NCBI RefSeq assembly: GCF_965196975.1
Contig: NZ_OZ239981.1
Span: forward strand, 5,518,001-5,582,000
DNA length: 64,000 nt
Direction: 5' to 3'
Origin: Endozoicomonas sp965196975
GTDB lineage: Bacteria; Pseudomonadota; Gammaproteobacteria; Pseudomonadales; Endozoicomonadaceae
Shown here: positions 18,325-27,570 of the stretch, in pieces
Numbering within the stretch: position 1 is the stretch's first letter
Layout: each line of letters begins with the position of its first letter
Made by a program: the position numbers and the translations under genes
Notes under the pieces: generated by a model
What the model was told of the DNA's origin: nothing
The model's database searches: none
What the model saw: the letters and a program-made list of their open reading frames with translations, nothing else

Positions 18325-19137
18325 TTAGTTGTCGAAATTATTGTCGATTGATTCACTGTTGTTTTCTTCAGTTATCGCCAGGTCACATGCCAAAATCAGT
18401 GAGTCAAGAATGACCATTAGCTTGTTGATATCAGGACGGCCATTGGTAATTGACTCTATCCACCACATGAATATATCTATCCCAATGACAAGAAGGTGAG
18501 CTTGGTAGGTTGATTTTTTAGATGTTGGACTATTATCTTCTGGATCAGATTTTTTGCTAATTGGTGAATCAGTAGTGGTTTTCGAGTCCTTATGATTCCT
18601 GCTCTCACCCCTATATTCGGGAAAGAAGTAGTTATAAACTCTGTTTTTTAGGAACGGATATAAAGTGCTTCTGGCATTATGATAAAGCCCAACGTTATAG
18701 AGTGCTGCAAATGATAGATGTTTCATGGAGTCAATTGGGTGGAGCATTATAAGAGAGGTAAAGGCAAAAGGGAGATATCTAACTAGGTTGAGAGCATGAA
18801 CTCCTGTGTTAACCCACATGAGATAATACTTTGAATTGATGAAGAAGCTATTAAACCCACTCGAAGTCACTAACGTCATTTCGACATCAATGCTTTGATC
18901 TTTTCTTAATGTTTCAAGTGTACAACCTTTTGCATTTAAATCCTTACGAGTTGCCATAATATCGTTACTGTCTAGTAAGCATTCGGTCGTAGTGCCATCA
19001 TGATTTTTAATCGTATATCGAGTTAAAATTCTATCATTGGAGTTAAAGTTATCCTCGCTGAGCGCAGTTAATGATTTAGAGAAAATCAATATGACCAGAG
19101 TCAGACTAATGAGTATTCTGTTAATGTAATGGGTCAT
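18325..19137 (-). CDS. Exported/membrane protein of unknown function, paralogue B
   Basis: The 270-residue protein begins with a signal-like segment (INRILISLTLVILIFSK) and repeats the plan of paralogue A: RYTIKNHDGTTTECLL, a second Cys in AKGCTLETL, hydrophobic segments (YYLMWVNTGVHALNLV, LPFAFTSLIMLH), a charged Ser/Lys-rich middle (SKTTTDSPISKKSDPEDN) and a C-terminal hydrophobic pair. I prefer the ATG at 19137, which sits ten bases after AAAGG; an ATG at 19146 is too close to that site. About 100 bases separate it from paralogue A. Function is unknown. Confidence 0.62.
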   Translation of the reverse strand: MTHYINRILISLTLVILIFSKSLTALSEDNFNSNDRILTRYTIKNHDGTTTECLLDSNDIMATRKDLNAKGCTLETLRKDQSIDVEMTLVTSSGFNSFFINSKYYLMWVNTGVHALNLVRYLPFAFTSLIMLHPIDSMKHLSFAALYNVGLYHNARSTLYPFLKNRVYNYFFPEYRGESRNHKDSKTTTDSPISKKSDPEDNSPTSKKSTYQAHLLVIGIDIFMWWIESITNGRPDINKLMVILDSLILACDLAITEENNSESIDNNFDN

Positions 19138-19373
19138 TAATTGCATGCCTTTAGGAGCGACAGGGATAGTAGCCTTACCACCTCTTTCTTCCCAGTGAGT
19201 ATGAAACCAAATCCTGCTTATATCGCACTTCTGAAATTTATAGTATTTATAGTTAAGTTATCTTTATCTATACAGTGGCATTTTGCCGCAGTAGAGTTCT
19301 TGGGGCTATGCAGCATCTTTCCGTGGCATCTGAGAGGAAAAGCCTGATAGACTTGCCGCGATAGCGTTTATCG

Positions 19374-20759
19374 ATGATAACTATTAATAAAAGTTCAGGG
19401 CTTTGTTGTTATCCCATGTCATTTGTTGAATTGAAAGCAGCTGTATCCCTTACCATGGTCTTTGTCTTTCGGATGCTTGGGCTCTTCATGGTGTTGCCAG
19501 TTCTAGCGCTCTTTGCTGAAGATTTACAGGGAGCATCACCCGGCATGGTCGGTGTGGCCATTGGTGCGTATGGATTCAGCCAGGCATTGTTGCAGATTCC
19601 ATTCGGCTGGCTCTCAGACCGTTGGGGAAGGAAGCCGGTTATTCTGCTGGGACTGTTTATTTTCCTGCTGGGGAGCCTTCTGGCGGCAGAAGCTACAACC
19701 ATTGAAGGGATTATTGCAGGACGTATTTTGCAGGGGTGTGGCGCCATTGCCGGGGCAGTAACTGCTTTGATGGCTGACCTTACTCGTGATCAGCATCGAA
19801 CCAAGGCGATGGCAATGATTGGTATGGGGATCGGTGTTGCCTTTGCCATCGCTATGGTTCTGGGACCTGTGGTGAGTAATGCCTGGGGGTTGTCTGGTCT
19901 CTTTCTCTCGAATGCTCTGATGGCTGTGGCAGCGATGCTGGTTATTCTTCTTCTGGTACCAACGCCTGTTATTAAACGGCGGGACTTAAACTGTTCTGTT
20001 GATCGTCAGGAATTGCATCAGGTTTTCACTAACCCGGATTTGCGGAGGCATATTATTGGAATCTTTGCCCTCCATTTTGTTTTGATGGCTCTCTTTGTTT
20101 TTATTCCCGAGCTGTTGAGTAAAAGTGTCGAGCGCTCTGCTCATGGTGGTATTTATCTGGCCGTCATGGGACTCTCATTTATCATGATGATCCCCCTTAT
20201 CATATTCAGTGAACGTCAGCGTTTGCTCAAGCAGTGCTACTGTTTCAGTATTTTAATGCTGTTTGTTGCTTTTGCCCTTGTTTATCAAGGGGTTCTCAGT
20301 TCAACAATGTTGTTGGCAGGCTTATTTATTTTCTTTTTTGGCTTTAACTTTCTGGAAGCAACCCTGCCATCTCTGGTTAGTAAACTCGCACCTGCAGGGA
20401 CTCGTGGTACCGTCATGGGGGTATACTCGACGAGCCAGTTTCTGGGTGCTGCTCTGGGTGGGAGCCTTGGTGGATTAGCCATGGAATCTGCAGGTGTTCT
20501 TGGAGCAGTAGTACTTTGTACAATTCCCACTGCCCTGTGGTGTTGGTTGTCTGTTACTATGAAACAACCACCGTATGTGAGTACTATGGTAATGGCTCTT
20601 AATCCTGAGCTTGGTGATGTCAGTTCAATGAGCGAACGGCTTGCAGGTATTGTCGGTGTTCAGGAAGTTACTGTGCTTTCAGCAGAGAAAACAGCTTATC
20701 TGAAAGTCGATAAGCAAACACTGAACTGGTCTGAGTTAAGACAGTTTGGTCAGTGCTAG
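19374..20759 (+). CDS. MFS transporter with C-terminal ferredoxin-like domain (YajR type)
   Basis: The 461-residue inner-membrane protein has twelve hydrophobic segments and the MFS motif A GWLSDRWGRKP after helix 2, plus RILQGCGAIAG and TRGTVMGVYSTSQFLGAALGG. The last ~70 residues (VQEVTVLSAEKTAYLKVD) look like the YAM ferredoxin-like domain of E. coli YajR, a proton-driven exporter of unknown substrate. An MFS gene of this sort next to uvrA/ssb is common in gammaproteobacteria. The start is uncertain: ATG 19374 or ATG 19416 (MSFVELK); neither has a clear ribosome site. Confidence 0.85.
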   Translation: MITINKSSGLCCYPMSFVELKAAVSLTMVFVFRMLGLFMVLPVLALFAEDLQGASPGMVGVAIGAYGFSQALLQIPFGWLSDRWGRKPVILLGLFIFLLGSLLAAEATTIEGIIAGRILQGCGAIAGAVTALMADLTRDQHRTKAMAMIGMGIGVAFAIAMVLGPVVSNAWGLSGLFLSNALMAVAAMLVILLLVPTPVIKRRDLNCSVDRQELHQVFTNPDLRRHIIGIFALHFVLMALFVFIPELLSKSVERSAHGGIYLAVMGLSFIMMIPLIIFSERQRLLKQCYCFSILMLFVAFALVYQGVLSSTMLLAGLFIFFFGFNFLEATLPSLVSKLAPAGTRGTVMGVYSTSQFLGAALGGSLGGLAMESAGVLGAVVLCTIPTALWCWLSVTMKQPPYVSTMVMALNPELGDVSSMSERLAGIVGVQEVTVLSAEKTAYLKVDKQTLNWSELRQFGQC

Positions 20760-20982
20760 CTCTGGCAATAAGGTTAATAGGAAACAGTTCAATGTGGTTC
20801 TGATAGCAAGCTGTGAGCTTGCAGAGAATAAAAGCAGGGAACCGGATGTAGAGCTGTGGTTCTAAGATAAGGTTATTAATATGGAGTGACCCTCTAGAAA
20901 AAGAGGCATTCCATGGTGTCTTCAATGAATGTATGGATTTTGAAGACGGTTTGAATTCGAATGAATATGGTGGAGAAGCTAA

Positions 20983-21537
20983 ATGGCTCGAGGCGTTAAT
21001 AAGGTAATATTGGTTGGTAACCTGGGTAATGATCCGGATGTACGTTTTACTCCCAATGGCAGCGCCGTTGCAAACCTGAGTCTGGCGACCAGTGAGTCCT
21101 GGAAGGACCGTAATACCGGTCAGCAACAGGAGAAAACGGAGTGGCACCGGGTTGTTATTTTTGGCAAGCTGGCTGAAATCGCACAACAGTACCTCCGTAA
21201 AGGATCAAAAATCTACATCGAAGGTAAGCTGCAGACACGTAAGTGGCAGGGGCAGGACGGTCAAGATCGATACACTACCGAGATTGTCGTTGACGGATTC
21301 AGTGGCCAGATGCAGATGCTGGATGGTCGTCAGGAAGGCGCTATGGGTGCACCAATGGGGGGAGGCTATCAGCAGCAGCCACCCCAACAGCAGCAGTCTT
21401 ATGCTCCGCAGCAGCCACAGCAGTACGGATCACCACAACAGCAGCAACCAGCACCGTCGCATCAGCAACAATCTACACAACAACAACCACAGCCAGCCGG
21501 TGGTTTTGACGATTTTGATGATGATATCCCGTTCTGA
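20983..21537 (+). CDS. ssb: Single-stranded DNA-binding protein SSB
   Basis: SSB coats single-stranded DNA during replication, repair and recombination. The 184-residue protein has the OB-fold (residues 1-110: GVNKVILVGNLGNDPD, EWHRVVIFGKLAEIAQQYL, GSKIYIEGKLQTRKWQ), a long Gln/Pro-rich linker (about 125-170) and the acidic tip DFDDDIPF that recruits partner proteins. GGTGGAG precedes the ATG. The 3' end overlaps the next gene. Confidence 0.97.
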   Translation: MARGVNKVILVGNLGNDPDVRFTPNGSAVANLSLATSESWKDRNTGQQQEKTEWHRVVIFGKLAEIAQQYLRKGSKIYIEGKLQTRKWQGQDGQDRYTTEIVVDGFSGQMQMLDGRQEGAMGAPMGGGYQQQPPQQQQSYAPQQPQQYGSPQQQQPAPSHQQQSTQQQPQPAGGFDDFDDDIPF

Positions 21538-22099
21538 TTTAAGAGTCTCACTTCGGGAACGCCGCCGGGCATTGAGCGCTGACCAGCAGGCCAGCGCTGG
21601 CAAAATGCTTTGTGATAACCTGAGCGTGCGACCTGAGCTTACCAATAGCCAGCATATTGCGATCTATATAGCCAATGATGGTGAGATAAATCCGGACGTT
21701 CTCCGTGATTTCCTCTGGAATTCTGGTAAACAATGTTACCTGCCAGTGATTGCCCAGGGTGGTAAAGGCCTTTTGTTTGTAGAATACCTGCCAGACACTC
21801 CGTTGGTTTTGAATCGTTATGGAATCCCCGAGCCACACTTTCAGGCAGAAAGGGAGATTGCACCAGAAAAACTGGATGTTGTTTTAGTGCCATTAACCGG
21901 TTTTGACGAAGCAGGCAGGAGACTGGGAATGGGAGGTGGGTTCTATGACCGAACACTTGCCTTTACCAGGTTCTCAGAAAAACCAATACTCATTGGCTTG
22001 GCCCATGATTGTCAGAGAGTTGAAGCAATTCCTGTAGAGCACTGGGATATTCCAATGGCTGGTATTGCAACGGACCGTAAGTACTACTCAGTGCCTTAG
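21521..22099 (+). CDS. 5-formyltetrahydrofolate cyclo-ligase (YgfA/MTHFS family)
   Basis: The enzyme turns 5-formyl-THF into 5,10-methenyl-THF with ATP, recycling a folate store. The ~192-residue product shows the family marks: basic start RVSLRERRRALS, DVVLVPLTGFDEAGRRLGMGGGFYDR (ATP/Mg site, split about residues 130-155) and a C-terminal HWDIPMAGIATD. The start lies inside the ssb 3' end (ATG 21518 or 21521), so translation is probably coupled to ssb. A longer frame extends upstream through ssb but is only its shadow. Confidence 0.9.
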   Translation: MISRSDLRVSLRERRRALSADQQASAGKMLCDNLSVRPELTNSQHIAIYIANDGEINPDVLRDFLWNSGKQCYLPVIAQGGKGLLFVEYLPDTPLVLNRYGIPEPHFQAEREIAPEKLDVVLVPLTGFDEAGRRLGMGGGFYDRTLAFTRFSEKPILIGLAHDCQRVEAIPVEHWDIPMAGIATDRKYYSVP

Positions 22100-22195
22100 A
22101 CTGTACTCATGAAGCCTCGCAAAGTATCGATCCTATACACTGTTTTTGTCGTTTCTATTTTTACAAGTAGAAACTGCTCAAGTGGTGTAAGTACT

Positions 22196-23023
22196 TTACT
22201 GGTCAATATATAAGTCTGTAAAAAAGTCGGTTGTACCCGGAACAACGGCGTAATGATCAAACTCTGTAATGCCCCTTTCCCGCAGTAAATCCTCATCGAT
22301 ACAGTGATTTCCCGTGAACGAGGTATCACTTGTTAAGATGGCATATGCAGCATCTGCCATAATTGCGGGTTTTCTGGATAATTTGAAAAGCTCCTGCCCA
22401 CCGGCTTCAAATTCAACAGCAGATGTTGCAATGGCTGTTTTTGGCCATAAGGAGTTAACTGCTATTTGCTTTGAACGAAACTCTTCAGCAAGACCCAGTG
22501 TCAGCATTGACATGGCGTACTTGGTTATTGTGTACGGAGTGTAGTCTTTGAACCATTTTTTATTGAGATTGATTGGTGGGGAGAGGTTGAGAATGTGTGC
22601 GCAATTAGACTTTTTAAGGTGAGGTAAAGCGAGCTGGCTACATAAAAGGACTGCTCGAGTATTAATTTGATGCATCAAGTCAAATCGGCTAATGGGTGTT
22701 TTTTCCGCAGAGGTCAGGCGGATAGCACCTGCATTATTGATCAGGACATCAATACCTCCAAAATGAGTTGCAGCTAGCTCTATCATGTTAGATATAGACT
22801 GCTCATCACGAACATCAAGCTGAACCGGTAATACTTTTGCCCCAGTAGAAGCAACTTCATTGGCAACAGTGTGGATGGTGCCAGGAAGCTTTGGGTGTGG
22901 GTCAGTTGTTTTTGCTGCTACAACGATGTTGGCACCGTCAGCAGCACATCGCAGAGCAATCTCTCTACCAATTCCACGACTAGCGCCAGTAATAAGTATG
23001 GTTTTATTTTTAAGCTGAGACAT
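22196..23023 (-). CDS. SDR family oxidoreductase, HSDL2-like
   Basis: The 275-residue protein is a classical short-chain dehydrogenase: cofactor motif TGASRGIG (13-20), NNAG (96-99), catalytic Ser148, Tyr164 and Lys168 (YTITK). The long second strand (AAKTTDPHPKLPGTIHTVANEV) and the C-terminal IDEDLLRERGITEFDHYA are typical of hydroxysteroid dehydrogenase-like protein 2, a group of uncertain substrate, often linked to fatty-acyl metabolism. It lacks the sterol carrier domain of animal HSDL2. It is convergent with the folate gene; a weak hairpin (GTTTCTA / TAGAAAC, 22151-22174) lies between them. Confidence 0.85.
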   Translation of the reverse strand: MSQLKNKTILITGASRGIGREIALRCAADGANIVVAAKTTDPHPKLPGTIHTVANEVASTGAKVLPVQLDVRDEQSISNMIELAATHFGGIDVLINNAGAIRLTSAEKTPISRFDLMHQINTRAVLLCSQLALPHLKKSNCAHILNLSPPINLNKKWFKDYTPYTITKYAMSMLTLGLAEEFRSKQIAVNSLWPKTAIATSAVEFEAGGQELFKLSRKPAIMADAAYAILTSDTSFTGNHCIDEDLLRERGITEFDHYAVVPGTTDFFTDLYIDQ

Positions 23024-23242
23024 CTGAAGTGCTCTTTATTATTGTACCGGTGACACGAATGTCCATATTGGATTCAGCTGAGGAGAAAAACAATACAAAT
23101 ATTACAAAAGATAGAAAGCTCAGCTTACCGGGTGGGCAGCCCCTCTCCTAGTTTCAGGAGGAAAAGTTGGAGAGGTAGTACAATATGCTGTGCTCTATTG
23201 AATCTTTTGCTGTGCAGCCTCTATGCACAATCTAAAGGGATT

Positions 23243-23284
23243 TCACCCTTTTCTTTATTTAGAATATAAGAAAGAAAAGGGTGA
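23243..23284. repeat. Perfect 14-bp inverted repeat
   Basis: TCACCCTTTTCTTT (23243-23256) is mirrored exactly by AAAGAAAAGGGTGA (23271-23284) around a 14-base AT-rich loop. It lies in the 296-base gap between the HSDL2-like gene and the exported protein, 36 bases beyond the stop of the latter. It may work as its terminator, although no T-run follows on the minus strand; an operator or repeat relic is also possible. Confidence 0.6.
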
Positions 23285-23319
23285 TAGACTAAAAGAGCAC
23301 ATAATCTCCTGGGTTGTTA

Positions 23320-24273
23320 TTACTGAGCTAACACTTGGTTACTTACACACCCTTCCCCTGGTAGGAGCATAAATGCAGGTGTTGAATAAGATGCAAAGAC
23401 TTTAGTGTATGCTTGGGGTATGTTGGTATCTGGACTAGGGTCCATCAGGCAGAAAGGAACGTCATCACCTTTTACAACAGAAACGTTAGTAGGTCCAACG
23501 TTGTATAAAGTACAGGCTCCTTTCTGAACAAGAAGTGTTGAGGTTTGTCTGCCATCCGATACCGTGACATAAAAATCAATCGGTTTTTCTGTGTAGTAGA
23601 TATTTGAGGCAGTCATGAGACCGGTTATTTGTTTAACCATCAGCTGGTTGGTCAGACCTCTGCTTTTGGGAATGTAAAGGTTGTCGCCAATATGGTCAAA
23701 TTGAAAGCTGTTTTGGATTGATCCCTGATTCATCAAAACACTGTCTATATACCAGCCGTCTTCAAGATTTAAATGATAAATCCCGCAGGCATAGTCATTC
23801 GCAGCAGGTAGGAGTCTTGCAGCCTGATTGTATAACAAGAAGTTCTTGAAGGAGTTGAGAAATCTAGCTGAGCCGAGATAGTCGGGCCCCCAGTTGCCGG
23901 CAAGGCTGACCACCGGTTGTCCAGCTTGAGCATGACCAGCAGGGTATGTAGGAATTCTGTTTGGGAATTTGCCTGGAGTAACACCCGGCATCCATTTAGC
24001 TATTGAGGCTAGCCAACCGTCAGGGGCTCCTCCATAACCATACATATTTGGCAGAGTACCAATACCTGCGGTTATCCAAGCGCCAAGTTCAAGCGCGGTG
24101 CCAGCCCAGGTGAGGCCTTTGTGTATGTCTTTGGTATTATCAACTTTAGTGCTTTCTGTGTCGTCTATATTACCAGGGGAGGAATTGGGTCCTGCATTGG
24201 GGTCAGGATTGGCCCATGATGTCGACAGTACTGACAATAGTAATAGTGTGGAAAAACACTTTCCTCTAAACAT
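23320..24273 (-). CDS. Exported protein of unknown function
   Basis: The 317-residue product has a clear signal peptide (KCFSTLLLLSVLSTSWA, then NPDPNAGPNSS) and AAGGGG before its ATG. The mature part starts with an Asn/Asp/Ser-rich linker, then a glycine-rich hydrophobic stretch (AGTALELGAWITAGIG), Gly/Pro/Tyr-rich loops, and a C-terminal beta-rich part with cysteines (KGACTLYNVG, VPFCLMDP, GEGCVSNQ) that could form disulphides in the periplasm or outside. I recognise no family. No neighbour hints at a role. Confidence 0.65.
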   Translation of the reverse strand: MFRGKCFSTLLLLSVLSTSWANPDPNAGPNSSPGNIDDTESTKVDNTKDIHKGLTWAGTALELGAWITAGIGTLPNMYGYGGAPDGWLASIAKWMPGVTPGKFPNRIPTYPAGHAQAGQPVVSLAGNWGPDYLGSARFLNSFKNFLLYNQAARLLPAANDYACGIYHLNLEDGWYIDSVLMNQGSIQNSFQFDHIGDNLYIPKSRGLTNQLMVKQITGLMTASNIYYTEKPIDFYVTVSDGRQTSTLLVQKGACTLYNVGPTNVSVVKGDDVPFCLMDPSPDTNIPQAYTKVFASYSTPAFMLLPGEGCVSNQVLAQ

Positions 24274-25179
24274 GCTAACCCCTTATCCGGATGGCTGTTT
24301 TAATTAAATAAACTTGACTCGATCTTAATAAAGACCAGAATCTAACGGTTGGACAGTGAGCAGGCCTTATTATTTCAAGGTCGAAATATATCTTTTTGAA
24401 ATAGTGTTTTTAACTGTTTATTATTTTTAAGGCTCAGCTAGTTTTTTATCACATTTAAATAAGTAAGCTGGAATTTTAGAGCAAGTTTATGGTTGGTCAA
24501 AATGATCTTTATTTTTGTCAATTTTTTCAGAATTAATTTACATAGGTATTTTGGTACAATATTTCTAAGAGTTTCTATAGTGATAAATAAAACCATGGTC
24601 TAGTTATTATTCCTGAAAGAGGCTTGTTTTGATTTATAGGGTAATGCTTTGGTTTGTAATAGGTTGGGTGGGGATGAGGATTTTATATAGTCATTGTCAT
24701 TTTTTTAGTTTTAAATTTTAAATTTATACATTTGATGGATGTTTTTTAGTGTGGATGAAGAAATGCTCTTAAGGGAATTAGTTATTGTGGCGTTTTTTCC
24801 GGTATTGTTTAATTTTTGTAGAGTTTCTACTGAATTTTCATGGGTGCTCATATAATTGTTTTTAGACTTGTTTTTATGCCTGCTAGTTATTAATTAAGGG
24901 AATATATAAATACGAATAATAGAAGGAAAGTGACGAGGGTGATTCACCAAACGTTATCTAATTCAATATTTGGTTGGTCCACTTTCTTTATAAAAAAGAA
25001 CCTGGCTGAAAGAGATAGCTTAGGCCAATTGAGAGTCTGGAATTTAGATATATTAAGGTGTTTAAGTACTTTTGTTCATGTACGCTATACGACTTTCATT
25101 TTAGCCTTTCACAAGTCGGCAGACTTGAGTTTGGCGCTCCTTCAGATGATGTTGGTGCTATCTAAGTACTGGTGTGAAC
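24274..25179. other. Long AT-rich non-coding stretch upstream of cutC
   Basis: About 900 bases of strongly AT-rich DNA with many stop codons. The only frame of note is an 87-codon GTG-started one (24930-25193) behind AAGGAA that would overlap the cutC start; its product resembles nothing and its composition is not gene-like. No RNA gene, intact repeat or clear promoter could be identified. Confidence 0.5.
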
Positions 25180-25914
25180 ATGATATCCCTTGAAGTTTGT
25201 ATACACAGTAAAAGTGACACATATGTGACTCACTCGGTTTCTGAGGCATGGAAAGGAGGGGCAGACAGAATTGAGCTCTGCTCCCATATGGAACAGGATG
25301 GATTAACACCTTCCATCGCGCACATAGAGTTAGCTCGAGAAGCCTTCAAGGACCGTTCCGGCCTGTTGGCGATGGTTCGCCCAACAGGCGGTGACTTTTT
25401 TTATAACCTGGACGAAATTAATTTAATGGATCGCCAGATAGTCGATGCCGCAAAAGCGGGAGTTAATGGTGTTGTCATCGGCGTACTGGATAAAGGCACA
25501 GGGTCGATTCATCGAGACTATTGCTATCAACTGGTAGAACGTGCCAGAGAATATGAATTGGCGGTCACTTTTCATAGGGCCTTTGATGCAATAGGTGACT
25601 GGAAATGTTCGTTGGATACACTGGTAGAGCTGGGGGTAGACAGAGTTTTGTCCAGCGGTATTCCATGGGGACATTCTGGTACAGCTTTGGATGGGGTTGA
25701 GCGGCTGATAGAAATGGGGAAATATGTGTCCGGGGAATTGGAAATAGTTGTTGGTGGTGGTGTATCACGTAAAAATACCGCCAAAATTCTTGCTGGCCTT
25801 CGTCCTGAAATCACAAACTTTTCGCTACATGCATACAGTGCAATGCTGGAAGCAGGAAACGTTGATTTCGAAAAGGTTCATGAGCTCAAATCGATGTTGA
25901 CGGAAGAAACATGA
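25180..25914 (+). CDS. cutC: CutC family protein
   Basis: The 244-residue TIM-barrel protein matches CutC: ISLEVCIHS at the start, GGADRIELCSHMEQDGLTPS (residues about 25-44), MVRPTGGDFFY, VTFHRAFD and a C-terminal VGGGVSRKN. CutC was named for copper tolerance in E. coli, but that role is disputed and its real reaction is unknown. I chose ATG 25180 because it matches the family N-terminus; a GTG two codons upstream is in frame. It stands alone downstream of a long AT-rich gap. Confidence 0.9.
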   Translation: MISLEVCIHSKSDTYVTHSVSEAWKGGADRIELCSHMEQDGLTPSIAHIELAREAFKDRSGLLAMVRPTGGDFFYNLDEINLMDRQIVDAAKAGVNGVVIGVLDKGTGSIHRDYCYQLVERAREYELAVTFHRAFDAIGDWKCSLDTLVELGVDRVLSSGIPWGHSGTALDGVERLIEMGKYVSGELEIVVGGGVSRKNTAKILAGLRPEITNFSLHAYSAMLEAGNVDFEKVHELKSMLTEET

Positions 25915-26066
25915 TTATAACCTGTTCTTAAACACAAACCTTCGTTATCTTTATGGGTAAGGAGAGCAGCCTGCATACCCAGAACCGAAGTTAGCAGCAA
26001 CGGTTTTTAAGAGTGAGAGGTATTTGTGGGCAGGGAAGTTCAAGAAAAGCCACAAGGAAGTGGGTG

Positions 26067-26957
26067 ATGAAACTAGTATCTGTCATTTTGGTTATGTTTT
26101 TCACTGTATCAGGGACTTTTGCCGATAATCAGTCTGAAATGTCATTCGAAAAATCAGCTGATGTTAACCACATTATTGTAGATCAGCAGGGATGGTGGCT
26201 AACAGGTATATTGACGGGTACTGTAGATGCCAGTGAGTGGGTTGATGGGGTTATCTGGAGCTCTGGCGAATTGGATATTCGTACAAACAATATTTCACAA
26301 CCGGCTCGCTATCCTTCTTTTAACTATCAACTGTCCGTTATCGAGCAGTCAAATAAACACTGGAATAGTTTATTCGATGTTCAAGATTCGCAGAGCTATA
26401 TTTTTGAATTCAGAAGCAAAGCATTCTGGAGCAGCCCATTCAGTTCGGAAAGTAATTTAATTCTGATAAGAACCACTAAGCCCGTTGAAAACTTCCTTGA
26501 TTCACAGGCTTATAAGCAGTTCCCAGAGGGTGTGGAAGCTCAATGGGATTATCGCAATACCTGGTTTTTTCGGGAAAAGGTGTCCAGAGGGATCGTTACT
26601 CGAGTTCAGCGAATTAATCGAAGGCTATTAAGTAATCAGTGTATTATTGATGTGCACTTGGGAGGTTACCGTAATATTGCTAATTATCGAAATGAATGGA
26701 TACCTCAGAAGGTTCAAATGAGTGATCAGATTCCGGGAGAAGGCATACAGGATTATCTGACATCTCGAAAAACTTACCGTTCTGTACCAAATGTTGGCCA
26801 GTTTACTACTTATAGTGAAGACCTCTGTCGATATGCGGAAGATGCAGCAGTGACAGCCCAGGAAGTCAATATTCTGTATTCAGACTTTTGGAGCTCAAGG
26901 GAAGGTTTGATTGATACAGAGATATATAGAATGTGGGTTGAGGCTCCAAGTCCATGA
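26067..26957 (+). CDS. Exported protein of unknown function
   Basis: The 296-residue product starts with a signal peptide (MKLVSVILVMFFTVSGTFA, cleavage after TFA). The ATG at 26067 has AGGAAG upstream; the frame extends 18 codons further but this would bury the signal. The mature protein is rich in Trp, Ser and Tyr with no hydrophobic segments, two widely spaced Cys (NQCIIDVHLGG and EDLCRYAED) and an Arg-rich patch (RVQRINRRLL). No family recognised. It lies alone between cutC and a convergent lipoprotein gene. Confidence 0.62.
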   Translation: MKLVSVILVMFFTVSGTFADNQSEMSFEKSADVNHIIVDQQGWWLTGILTGTVDASEWVDGVIWSSGELDIRTNNISQPARYPSFNYQLSVIEQSNKHWNSLFDVQDSQSYIFEFRSKAFWSSPFSSESNLILIRTTKPVENFLDSQAYKQFPEGVEAQWDYRNTWFFREKVSRGIVTRVQRINRRLLSNQCIIDVHLGGYRNIANYRNEWIPQKVQMSDQIPGEGIQDYLTSRKTYRSVPNVGQFTTYSEDLCRYAEDAAVTAQEVNILYSDFWSSREGLIDTEIYRMWVEAPSP

Positions 26958-27007
26958 GCCAATTAATGATGCAGTTACTTTCGATGAAGTCTCAACCCTT
27001 GGAAGAA

Positions 27008-27397
27008 TTAGAACTTAATGTCATAGACGACAATCTTATGGCTTAAAGGTGCAAAGTAGGTTTTTACCTTTTCTTGATGAAGTGGGTGTTTGATGTATGT
27101 ATCCATACTTTTCTGATCAGCAAATGTCATTACCAGCCCAACATCAAAACTGTCATCCACTATTTTTCGATCACTGGGAACCGCAGTTCCTATCTGTAAG
27201 TCGACCAGGCCATGAATTGAACGCAGTTCTTCAGAGTGTTTGATCAGTGTAGAACGGTCTTGTGGGTCGCCTGCATTCTTCAGCCAGACCAGTACAACAT
27301 GTTTTATGCCATGAACAGGAGTGGTATCTGACGTTGATGCGCACCCACCCAGCAGGGTCAGGCTAAAGAGTAAGGCCAAGCCGTATATACGCTTCAT
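27008..27397 (-). CDS. Dabb (stress-responsive A/B barrel) domain lipoprotein
   Basis: The 129-residue product begins with a lipoprotein signal (LALLFSLTLLGGCAS, lipobox LGGC) and then a single Dabb ferredoxin-like domain: HVVLVWLKN near the start, HSEELRSIHGLVDLQIG, then DVGLVMTFADQKSMDTYIKHP. Dabb domains dimerise and some act as small enzymes or stress proteins; a lipid-anchored form is of unknown role. The ATG at 27397 is preceded by AGGAGGG at good spacing; a frame extension of 20 codons upstream is not likely to be used. Confidence 0.82.
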   Translation of the reverse strand: MKRIYGLALLFSLTLLGGCASTSDTTPVHGIKHVVLVWLKNAGDPQDRSTLIKHSEELRSIHGLVDLQIGTAVPSDRKIVDDSFDVGLVMTFADQKSMDTYIKHPLHQEKVKTYFAPLSHKIVVYDIKF

Positions 27398-27494
27398 GGT
27401 TCCCTCCTGAAAATACTGTGTACAGAGTTTATTGTTCTTCAAGTAGCAATGGAACACCAGAGTTATAAAGCGTATTTACTTCTGGCTGTCAAAG

Positions 27495-27527
27495 CAGAAG
27501 CAGAGAGTTGTTCACTCTCTGCTTCTG
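27495..27527 (-). terminator. Perfect 13-bp hairpin downstream of rep
   Basis: CAGAAGCAGAGAG (27495-27507) pairs exactly with CTCTCTGCTTCTG (27515-27527) with a 7-base loop. It lies 44 bases after the rep stop on the minus strand. Only a short CTTT follows, so it is a likely but not classic terminator; it also insulates the lipoprotein gene. Confidence 0.5.
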
Positions 27528-27570
27528 TTGTTGATATCTAGAAGTGCTTTTTAGGTTCTGTTAATAGAAT

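Noticed and set aside
21092..21517. N-terminal extension of the cyclo-ligase through ssb
   Set aside because: The first 142 codons lie in another frame of ssb and look like low-complexity mirror sequence; the family start is at 21518/21521.
24930..25193. 87-codon GTG-started frame upstream of cutC
   Set aside because: It overlaps the cutC start, has no recognisable features, and lies in AT-rich DNA where such frames arise by chance; the AAGGAA before it is the only support.
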